64,000 bases of DNA. Source: Hyphomicrobiales bacterium. GTDB lineage: Bacteria; Pseudomonadota; Alphaproteobacteria; Rhizobiales; Rhizobiaceae. Of this stretch, positions 8,624 to 15,917 are shown piece by piece. Below the pieces are notes generated by a model. It was not told the origin of the DNA. It saw nothing but the letters and a program-made list of their open reading frames with translations, and searched no databases. Both the position numbers and the translations under genes were made by a program. The first letter of the stretch is position 1. Each line of letters begins with the position of its first letter. The DNA lies in contig UCOA01000067.1 in the NCBI GenBank assembly GCA_900474095.1, positions 1 through 64,000 of the forward strand, read 5' to 3'.

Positions 8624-9928
8624 TCAAGCATGATCACGAATGCTGTAATAGATCAGTGTCAACACCACCCACGCACCGAACGCGGATAGGAATACTAAGA
8701 GCGTATCGATAAACGTCCGCGGGTAGGACGCAATTTGGGGCAATCCCGGCTGAACATAAGTGGCGAGGTAGGTCTGGTTGTTGCTGGCCCGCATACGGGC
8801 ATTCTCATAGTTCGTCAGAGAAGACTCATAGAGTTTTGTTGTGATCTCGACATCCGTCTGTAATTGATCGTATCTCGCGACACGTTGCGCGTCGTCCAAT
8901 GTGCCGGGCTCCGATGCATCGGCGTCGTTAACCTGCGATTGCAAAATTTCAATCTGTTCTTTTGCGGCGGCAATCTGATTCTTAAGGACGGTGAGCCGAG
9001 GCGACGTCGGGTCCATATCGCTCGAAAGCGCCGAATATTGTGCTTCAAGCATAGACAAATCGCCCCGCAGCTTATTGTTCAGAAGCATCTTGCCTTCGGC
9101 TTCCTTGCGAACATCAATACTCTTTTGGCCGGAGCGCAGTTCCGTTTCACGCTGGCGAACGTCCTTGAGACGTGCCTCGGCGCGGTCCAGTTCATTTTTG
9201 GCGAAAGCCATCTGACTCTGGCGCGCCTTTTCGGAAATGTCGTTGACGAGTTTTTCGCATAGAGCCTGCAGGGCGGAAGATATTCTGAGTGCGTCCTGTG
9301 GAGAAAACGCCGTGACCTCGATCGTGTTGATACCGGTCATGATATCGTAGCTCGTCGAAACCCGCTTGCGCCAGTAGTCCACCAGTCGCTCGAGCGAGAC
9401 GTCTTCAGAAAGACGTGACCACCCATCGACGCCATCCATCGAATAGATCCGGCGTAAACCAACGCTCTTCTCCAGCGCTTCGACGGCATCTCGGCTGAGC
9501 GCGTAATCGGCGACAATGTAGCTGTTCGACATCGCCAGCGCCGTATCTGCAGCGACAGAGGAGGAGGACGAAGCGATATAGGCCCCATCCGTTGGCCGAA
9601 CGGAGAATCGGAACTCAGACATATACTGCGGAGATGCAACAAAGGCGAAATAAAGGGCACCGATGATCGTTGGTACTATGACCATCAGGAAAAAAGATAT
9701 CGATGCACCAGAAAGGCCGCCCTTTGCTTTGGCAACCATATCCGTAACCCGCGCGGACCGATATATAACAGTCGTCTTGCGGGGAAACGGCTTGGGAACA
9801 ATCGCGGGCGCCGCCGCCGGCTGCTGGCGAGCAGGTCTTACTTCGTCGAGCCGCAACACCAATGCGCCTGTCTCATCCGAGCGAGCCTGTGATTTTTCGA
9901 GCTTCGCCGACCGGTTCGTGTCCTTCAA
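8624..9928 (-). CDS. kpsE: Capsule polysaccharide export inner-membrane protein, KpsE/RkpR-like
   Basis: This protein has about 434 residues. A transmembrane segment (FFLMVIVPTIIGALYFAFV) follows a basic, proline-rich cytoplasmic tail. A long periplasmic coiled coil comes next, and a second membrane helix lies near the C-terminus (FIDTLLVFLSAFGAWVVLTL). This is the KpsE/CtrB/BexC architecture that bridges the ABC exporter to the outer-membrane channel. I chose the TTG at 9928 because AGGAG lies six bases before it. A GTG at 9988 would add 20 residues but has a poorer ribosome site. KpsM follows directly in the same unit. Confidence 0.88.
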   Translation of the reverse strand: MKDTNRSAKLEKSQARSDETGALVLRLDEVRPARQQPAAAPAIVPKPFPRKTTVIYRSARVTDMVAKAKGGLSGASISFFLMVIVPTIIGALYFAFVASPQYMSEFRFSVRPTDGAYIASSSSSVAADTALAMSNSYIVADYALSRDAVEALEKSVGLRRIYSMDGVDGWSRLSEDVSLERLVDYWRKRVSTSYDIMTGINTIEVTAFSPQDALRISSALQALCEKLVNDISEKARQSQMAFAKNELDRAEARLKDVRQRETELRSGQKSIDVRKEAEGKMLLNNKLRGDLSMLEAQYSALSSDMDPTSPRLTVLKNQIAAAKEQIEILQSQVNDADASEPGTLDDAQRVARYDQLQTDVEITTKLYESSLTNYENARMRASNNQTYLATYVQPGLPQIASYPRTFIDTLLVFLSAFGAWVVLTLIYYSIRDHA

Positions 9929-10090
9929 CGTCGTCTCCTGAACTAGGCGCGATCCCCGCGGTAAGGGAGCCTCATAACACAGTTCCACCTTTGGGAAAAG
10001 CGCGGCGGATCAAAGGCGCAAACGGCGTTCACCGACCGCGCTTTAAGCTTAGCGAGTTGGCAGCTTTGAGACAGATTAGTCTCCCAAGCG

Positions 10091-11248
10091 CTAATTGCTC
10101 AAATCTGTGAGCGTGTTCGAAACAGACGCAGCCTGGGCAATTGGCGCCGCAGTCGAACTGACAAGTGTTGCAAACTTGCGAACCTCGGCAAGCGACGAGT
10201 TTGCTATGTAGATGAGGTCACGATTGCGTAGATTGAAACTCTTCAACAGGAAGAAGCCACTCGGATCGGTGAGATCGACCTGGTAAATGACATTTGCAGT
10301 CGGCCCATAGGCGGAGAAATTCTTCTCGGGCATGAGGTGACGCAGCAAGTCCGTCGATTCCGTCCGATAAATGAAGATGCCCTTCGCATTCGCCCGCTCG
10401 TCGTTCAGACCGCCGACTTTCGCCAGCGCCTGGTTCAGATAAAGCTGGGATTCGTCGAACTGGATCGATGCATTGGCGACAGACGCGCCAAAAACGGTGA
10501 AGCTTCTTGGCTGACGAATCAAGGCAACGACGTCATCCGACTGAACGTAGATGTTTTCGTTCGGATCGGAAATCAGGCGCTCCATTGGAATGGTCTCTGT
10601 GCGGCGGCCTCGCGTGATCTGGGCAGAAAGCTGATGTGATTCGATGCGAGGGCCACCGGCCATGGCAATAACGTCGAGCAGTTTTTCACCACGGGGGGAA
10701 AGCGGAATTCGCCCGCTGCTTGCCACTTCGCCGGTCACCGTGACCGTGTTGGACACGTTCTTGACGACACTGACAAGAACCTGAGGCTGAACCGCCATCC
10801 GCACGAGCGCCTGTTCGATCGATTCCTTGACCTGTTCCGGCGTCCGGTTTGCAGCCTTTATGACCCCAGCATAGGGAACGGAGATCGTGCCGGCTTCCGA
10901 AACCGGCTGCTCGGGTATCTGCGTTCCGCCGCCGCGGCTCGAACTTGAAAACAAACCGTCTGGCGACGCTTCCCAGATGGAAATAATGACTGTGTCGCCG
11001 ACCCCGATTAGCGCGGAGCTGCGTTTTTTGGTATTTCCAAATGATGCAGCAAGCTGCCGGTCAAAGCCTTGAGCCAGAGTAGAGACGACATTGGGGGTCA
11101 CGTTGATGAGCGTGTAGGGCGCATATTGGTCTTTTGCTTCCGCCTGGATCTTGTTGGCGCTGGGGCCTGAGCTCGGCATCGTACACGACGACATGGCAAC
11201 ACAAACCGCAGCCAATGAAAGTTTGGCGAATTTATCCAAAAACTGCAT
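10091..11248 (-). CDS. Outer-membrane polysaccharide export lipoprotein (KpsD/CtrA/BexD type)
   Basis: The protein has about 385 residues. It starts with a lipoprotein signal, a hydrophobic stretch ending AMSSC with Cys22 as the likely lipidated residue. I chose the ATG at 11248 because it places this signal at the N-terminus and has AGGG upstream. The poly-export domain follows (GVGDTVIISIWEASPDGLF and PYAGVIKAANRTPEQVK), and then SLBB-like repeats (VTGEVASSGRIPLSPRG, FTVFGASVANASIQFDES). It should form the periplasm-to-surface conduit with the KpsE and KpsM proteins encoded downstream. Confidence 0.88.
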   Translation of the reverse strand: MQFLDKFAKLSLAAVCVAMSSCTMPSSGPSANKIQAEAKDQYAPYTLINVTPNVVSTLAQGFDRQLAASFGNTKKRSSALIGVGDTVIISIWEASPDGLFSSSSRGGGTQIPEQPVSEAGTISVPYAGVIKAANRTPEQVKESIEQALVRMAVQPQVLVSVVKNVSNTVTVTGEVASSGRIPLSPRGEKLLDVIAMAGGPRIESHQLSAQITRGRRTETIPMERLISDPNENIYVQSDDVVALIRQPRSFTVFGASVANASIQFDESQLYLNQALAKVGGLNDERANAKGIFIYRTESTDLLRHLMPEKNFSAYGPTANVIYQVDLTDPSGFFLLKSFNLRNRDLIYIANSSLAEVRKFATLVSSTAAPIAQAASVSNTLTDLSN

Positions 11249-11414
11249 ATGAACCCTGTATCGCCGGACTTGCAGGCAAGTCCATTTCATCATCAAAATT
11301 CCGGTGCCGCATTGGATACAACAACACCACCGCGTAAACAATGACATCAGCGCCGCAGCTCAAGAAAACAACCGTTTTGAGCAAAAAGCGATGCGAGACC
11401 GTATGTCATTGTGA

Positions 11415-12473
11415 TCAATAGCGGTTTCCTTGCAACACCTCTGGTGAACACCGCCATACCTTGTCCTTGAACTGAACCGCGCGAGGCAGAGGAAACGCGT
11501 TGAAGAGAGCTTCTCCCGTGTAGCTCAGCGGCTGCCAATGATTGTCGATGAACGCCATTGCCTTTTCCCAATCCGTTTCCTGATGAAGCGGGTGAAGATA
11601 ACTCAAGACCGAATCTCGCTCGGCGCCACCGTAGAAATCGATCATGCGATGATCGATCGACCGCGATCCGTCGATGGGCAAAAAACCGGACGCGCCATGA
11701 TTGGTTGAAAACCACGCGCAGGGGATGTTGTACGTCTCAGCAATGACCAAACCGTGAAGACTGGTAGAAAGAATGCGCCGGCAGGAGACAATTTCCTCAA
11801 CCTTGTCGCGCATTCCAGCGATATCAGAGCCGGTGTATGTGTTGATTATCTTGATGTTTTTGGAGAATTCCGGTGGGATCCTGTAGCGTTGGAGGTTCTT
11901 TCGCACGGATGCACGTGCCGTAGCTTCGTCGAGTTCGGAAATATGGACGATCACGCCCAGTTCGAATTCTTTCTTGAGGCCAACAAACGGAAACACGCGT
12001 GGCAGAAACCAGACCGGATCGCCAAAAATGTCGGGAACTTCCACGCCGAGCTTCCGCAATCCAGCCGCCGTTTGTTTCCCACGGACAGCATGGACAACGA
12101 GTTGCGTGTTGTCAGGGACCCTGTACTCGCCGATGGCGCCCGTCGGTCCTCGCTTCAAATCGAAGCCAGTGCCCCAGACGTGGACCTTGGCCCCATACTG
12201 GGCATGGCCGATGGTGCCGACCGCCGTCATTCTCTCGCTGTCGTGATTGAAGGCGGCCGGCTCGATCTTCAATCCCGAAATGGCGGATACCATCACTGCA
12301 CTGAGCGCATCGCCGAGGTTTGCATCGGGATGCTGCCCGGTGGTCCAGACCCAGGAGAGGCGGATGCGCTCGCTCTTCGTCTCGTTGTCCTTCGAAAGCA
12401 CGCCGTCCGCGGGCGACGTGATCTTGCGGCGAAAGAGCCGTCTTGCAGCACCCAGACCCATCGAAACCACCAT
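11415..12473 (-). CDS. Polysaccharide pyruvyl transferase family protein (copy 2)
   Basis: The protein has 352 residues and is paralogous to the products at 2553 and 12477. The conserved blocks NLGDALSAVMVSAISG, TAVGTIGHAQYG and ILSTSLHGLVIAETYNIPCAW are present. It begins only three bases after the stop of copy 3, so the two form one transcription unit. A second ATG five codons in (12461) has a better-spaced GGTGG and could be the true start. It is predicted to add pyruvate ketals to a capsule sugar in the cytoplasm. The substrate and the reason for three copies are unknown. Confidence 0.82.
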   Translation of the reverse strand: MVVSMGLGAARRLFRRKITSPADGVLSKDNETKSERIRLSWVWTTGQHPDANLGDALSAVMVSAISGLKIEPAAFNHDSERMTAVGTIGHAQYGAKVHVWGTGFDLKRGPTGAIGEYRVPDNTQLVVHAVRGKQTAAGLRKLGVEVPDIFGDPVWFLPRVFPFVGLKKEFELGVIVHISELDEATARASVRKNLQRYRIPPEFSKNIKIINTYTGSDIAGMRDKVEEIVSCRRILSTSLHGLVIAETYNIPCAWFSTNHGASGFLPIDGSRSIDHRMIDFYGGAERDSVLSYLHPLHQETDWEKAMAFIDNHWQPLSYTGEALFNAFPLPRAVQFKDKVWRCSPEVLQGNRY

Positions 12474-12476
12474 CCT

Positions 12477-13550
12477 TTATCGTGCCCGCCGCAAAATGCG
12501 TGACAGCAGCCCGTTCTTGGCACGCACGACCAGCCCCGTTTCTCGTTTCGTCGGAACGGAACGGATTAATGGATGATCGAATGCGCTGCCGGTCATACCT
12601 TTTTCCAGCATCGACAAAGGCAGCGGAAACGATTCGATGAGCGGATCTTCGGAGAGATATTTCGGCTCCCAAACGGCGTCGATGGTGCGGATCAGAGCGT
12701 CCCAATTCGTTTCTTCGGTGCGCGGCTGGTACCAGACGTCGAGATGATCCTGGCCCAAACCACGATAGAGATCGACAAATCGCAGATCTAGCCCGTCCTC
12801 ACTCATCAGATCGATGCGCCCGAGTCCGGATGTTTTAGCTCTCGGAGAGAAATAGAGACAGGGAATGCCGTAGGATTCCGCAAACACCATACCATGCAGG
12901 CTGGTGGAGATAATACGTTTGCAAGCCAGGATCTCGTTCAGACGCTCTCTTAGAGCGGCGATCGAAACCGGGGTTACCGTATTGATTAACTTGATCGCCT
13001 GGCGATCCTCGGCCGCAATATCGTGACGCCTCGAATCGGCTCTTGGGTGCGCATCATGTTCACGGTCCGCAAGCTCCGACAAATGAAGAATAACGCCCAA
13101 TTCATAGGTCTTCTTTTTAGGCGCTTCGTGAAAGCGCGGCAGAAGCCACAAGGGATCACCGTAGACGGCCGGACCGATCGCATCGGGCGCCAGGATCCGC
13201 CGGCTGAACGGCCCGCGGGTGGCGTACACCCGGATGCTGGTATCTGCAGGCCGCACGTAAGGGACTTTCGGCTCATTGGTTTGATTCGGGTTGGCGTTGG
13301 GCGATGTTCCGGTTCCCCAAAACGATACGTTTCCGCCAGCAAACATATGACCGATGGTGCCGACCGCCGCGAGCCGCACCGTCTCAGACTTAGACGCGGT
13401 ATGATTGACGGGCAATCCAGACATCATTGATACGATGACAGGAGACAACGCGTCGCCCAGATTGAGATAATCCTGATCACTGTTGGTCGTAACCCATGAA
13501 AGGGGTATCGACTTTTTGGAGCGAACGATTTCAAGGAGTTCTTGCGACAA
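12477..13550 (-). CDS. Polysaccharide pyruvyl transferase family protein (copy 3)
   Basis: The protein has 357 residues and carries the same family blocks as its paralogues: DYLNLGDALSPVIVSMMSG, AAVGTIGHMFAGG and IISTSLHGMVFAESYGIPCLYF. It resembles copy 1 more than copy 2 in the GTIGHxFAGG and SWxxS/T regions. The start is probably the TTG at 13550, which has only a weak ribosome site. It diverges from the GT4 gene at 13747 over about 200 bases that must hold both promoters. Pyruvylation is the family activity, and the target sugar is unknown. Confidence 0.82.
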   Translation of the reverse strand: MSQELLEIVRSKKSIPLSWVTTNSDQDYLNLGDALSPVIVSMMSGLPVNHTASKSETVRLAAVGTIGHMFAGGNVSFWGTGTSPNANPNQTNEPKVPYVRPADTSIRVYATRGPFSRRILAPDAIGPAVYGDPLWLLPRFHEAPKKKTYELGVILHLSELADREHDAHPRADSRRHDIAAEDRQAIKLINTVTPVSIAALRERLNEILACKRIISTSLHGMVFAESYGIPCLYFSPRAKTSGLGRIDLMSEDGLDLRFVDLYRGLGQDHLDVWYQPRTEETNWDALIRTIDAVWEPKYLSEDPLIESFPLPLSMLEKGMTGSAFDHPLIRSVPTKRETGLVVRAKNGLLSRILRRAR

Positions 13551-13746
13551 TTTTCACCATTTTCGGCTTTTCCGGATAGAACTGGGACGTTGATATTCCC
13601 ACAGAATGCACCGCCGTTTCAGTTGCGGCGGCGTATACCATATCGATTTAATATGCGAAAGTGGCGCTTGTGGGAGCAAAAAAGCTGAACACGGCATCGT
13701 CGTTCAATTCTCACAAACGGCATTTTTTCTGGACTTGTAGGCATAG

Positions 13747-14916
13747 ATGTATCGTCTTTCAATGAGGTCGCTTTCGATCGAAACACCTCGCGTGCTTTTC
13801 GACATTTCACGTCTTGTCCGCAGCTACGAGTTGCCCTTTGGCACCGGTGTGGACCGAATCGACCTTGCGATCGGCATGGACCTGTTGAAACGATTTGGCT
13901 CTAAGTGTCATTTCGTGCATGCAGGCCGACATGGCGTTTGCATCCTGCCGCAGGACCTTGGAAAGACCGTGCTCACACACCTAGAGCATCTGTGGAACGA
14001 CGATCCTTCTTCATTGGAGAAAGCGAGTGCGCTGACCAAACTTCGGCTCAAGTACGAGCCACGTGTCCGCAGCCATTTCCCAGCCCCAAGCGACAGAATC
14101 GTGTCGCCGCAAACGACCTATGTCGTGGCTTCTCATTCGGGCGTGGGAAAGATCAGGGGAGGGATGAGCAGTCTCGATCCGGATCGGAAAATGCAGCGTC
14201 TGGTTTACATCCATGATCTGATTCCCCTCGAGTATCCGGAATATCAACGGCCGGAGACCAAGCAGCAGTTTTCAAGCTTTTTGAAAGAGCTGACGGATGC
14301 GCCTGTGATCGCCGTCAGCAATTCGAACGATACCGATCGGCGCGTTAAAAAATATGCTGCAGAGAATGCCTGGCAGCTGGCAGCAACCGACATCATCGTG
14401 CCAACGCTTGATTTCAGACGGATGCCGGCGACGCCTCTAACGCCGTCCGTCAGCGCATTTGTAGAAAACAGCAGTCCCTATTTTGTCATCCTCGGGACGA
14501 TCGAACCTCGAAAAAACCATCTTTTGCTGCTGCAGATTTGGCGTGAATTGTCTCAGCGTAGAAATCCACCGCGACTCTGCATTATTGGGAAGCGAGGCTG
14601 GGAAAATGAAAATGTGGTAGACATGTTGGAACGTTGCCCGGCGATAACGGATACGGTATTCGAATTCACCGATCTTTCCGATTTTGAAGTTCAGACAATG
14701 CTGCAACACGCTACGGCGCTTCTGTTCCCCTCCTTTGCGGAGGGACTCGGGATTCCCATATTGGAGGCTGCGGCGCTTGGCGTTCCATGCGTCGCCTCGG
14801 ATATTCCGGTGTTTCGTGAGATTGCACCGACCGGCACGACGTTTTTGAATCCACTGGATGGAGTGGGCTGGCTCGCCGAGATCGTCTCGCGGGCGGGCGA
14901 TGTGCACAATAACTAG
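13747..14916 (+). CDS. Glycosyltransferase, GT4 type
   Basis: The protein has 389 residues with a GT-B layout. The N-terminal part contains VLFDISRLVRSYELPFGTGVDRIDL, a form of the usual GIGRY-type acceptor loop. The C-terminal part has FVILGTIEPRKNHLLLLQIW, IIGKRGWENENV and the E-x7-E donor motif (FAEGLGIPILEAA). It should add a sugar to the capsule repeat unit at the inner face of the membrane. The ATPase gene starts 15 bases after its stop, so polymer synthesis and export genes are coexpressed here. Donor and linkage are not predictable. Confidence 0.87.
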   Translation: MYRLSMRSLSIETPRVLFDISRLVRSYELPFGTGVDRIDLAIGMDLLKRFGSKCHFVHAGRHGVCILPQDLGKTVLTHLEHLWNDDPSSLEKASALTKLRLKYEPRVRSHFPAPSDRIVSPQTTYVVASHSGVGKIRGGMSSLDPDRKMQRLVYIHDLIPLEYPEYQRPETKQQFSSFLKELTDAPVIAVSNSNDTDRRVKKYAAENAWQLAATDIIVPTLDFRRMPATPLTPSVSAFVENSSPYFVILGTIEPRKNHLLLLQIWRELSQRRNPPRLCIIGKRGWENENVVDMLERCPAITDTVFEFTDLSDFEVQTMLQHATALLFPSFAEGLGIPILEAAALGVPCVASDIPVFREIAPTGTTFLNPLDGVGWLAEIVSRAGDVHNN

Positions 14917-14930
14917 ATGAAAGACCAATC

Positions 14931-15647
14931 TTGAGCATCAGCTTCACCAATGTTCACAAGACCCTGCGCCAGAAGACGTCGCGGACCAAGGTCCTTGAGG
15001 GCGCTGACGCGGAATTTATCGGCGACCGGCTCACCGGCGTTCTGGCACCGCCTGGCAGCGGGAAGACGACGCTTGCCAATTTGACGACGGGAAAATTGCG
15101 CGCCGATATAGGCCGCGTACGACGCTCGTCGCTGGTTTCCTTTCCCGTGGCCTCCGGGGGGGTTTTTAACAGCGCCTTGACGGGCCGCGAAAATCTCGCG
15201 TTCCTGTGTCGTGTGTTCGGCTTCGACCCAGTTCCCATCATCCGCTTCGTCGTGGATTTCACGGAAATTGGGAAGGCAATCGACAAGCCGTTCAGGACCT
15301 TGAACCGCGACGAGCGCACGAAGCTCCTGTTTACGTCCTGCTACGCCATTCCGTTCGAGACCTACATCGTCGATGAAAGTCTGATCGGTGGACGTGGCGC
15401 CTTCCGGGCACGGTGCGAGGAACTCGTCACAGAAAGAATGCAGTCCGCAGGCTTCCTGATCCTGACCTCTTCTCCCAACCTGATCAGAAAATACTGCAAC
15501 GACGTCTTCATCGTCGACAAATTTAAAATATCGGAAGTGGACTCGGTAGACGAAGCCGAAGCACTTCTGGGCGCCGACCGCCTGCGCGCCGGAAATGGCG
15601 AACTTGAGCTTGTCGGGGATGTCGATGAAAGCCAGAACCTAGAATAG
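14931..15647 (+). CDS. kpsT: Capsule export ABC ATPase, KpsT/RkpS-like, with eroded catalytic motifs
   Basis: The protein has 238 residues, starts at TTG, and is collinear with KpsT-type ATPases. The Walker A is intact (APPGSGKTT, residues about 40-48) and so is the Walker B Glu (TYIVDE). LTGREN and the KpsT-style Q-loop region are recognisable. However, the usual S-S-G-M signature appears as LNRDERTKLL, the Q-loop glutamine seems replaced by Asn (VFNSALTG), and the H-loop His in the VSHS position reads TSS. These are alignments by eye against the KpsT family pattern. It probably binds ATP, but whether it alone energises the KpsM-like permease is doubtful. No second exporter ATPase is visible in the window. 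Confidence 0.8.
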   Translation: MSISFTNVHKTLRQKTSRTKVLEGADAEFIGDRLTGVLAPPGSGKTTLANLTTGKLRADIGRVRRSSLVSFPVASGGVFNSALTGRENLAFLCRVFGFDPVPIIRFVVDFTEIGKAIDKPFRTLNRDERTKLLFTSCYAIPFETYIVDESLIGGRGAFRARCEELVTERMQSAGFLILTSSPNLIRKYCNDVFIVDKFKISEVDSVDEAEALLGADRLRAGNGELELVGDVDESQNLE

Positions 15648-15816
15648 AGGTCACTTCTTCAATCGCCAAGCGAAAGAACGTACTTCGTCTCTGTCTTTCG
15701 AGTGTGGCCGGCCCCCAATAGCCTCCTGTCGACTTGAAGGCGCTTGCGGCTCCTTGTAGATGAAGGCAATAACCATCCGGGCATTTCGGTTGTCGCCAAG
15801 CCGACGCTTCCCGCAC

Positions 15817-15845
15817 GGATCAAATTGATAACGGGATCAAATTGA
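15817..15845. repeat. Two direct copies of GGATCAAATTGA
   Basis: GGATCAAATTGA occurs at 15817-15828 and again at 15834-15845, a 17-base period, 70-100 bases upstream of the TPR-glycosyltransferase gene. The remaining 270-base gap holds no gene I can support. The spacing suggests a direct-repeat regulator site in the promoter. Confidence 0.35.
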
Positions 15846-15917
15846 ATTAACTCAATGCGGAACAGGTTGTCGGGCCACATGTGCTCATGGGTATTGTCGA
15901 GGCCGGCGTATTCTTAA

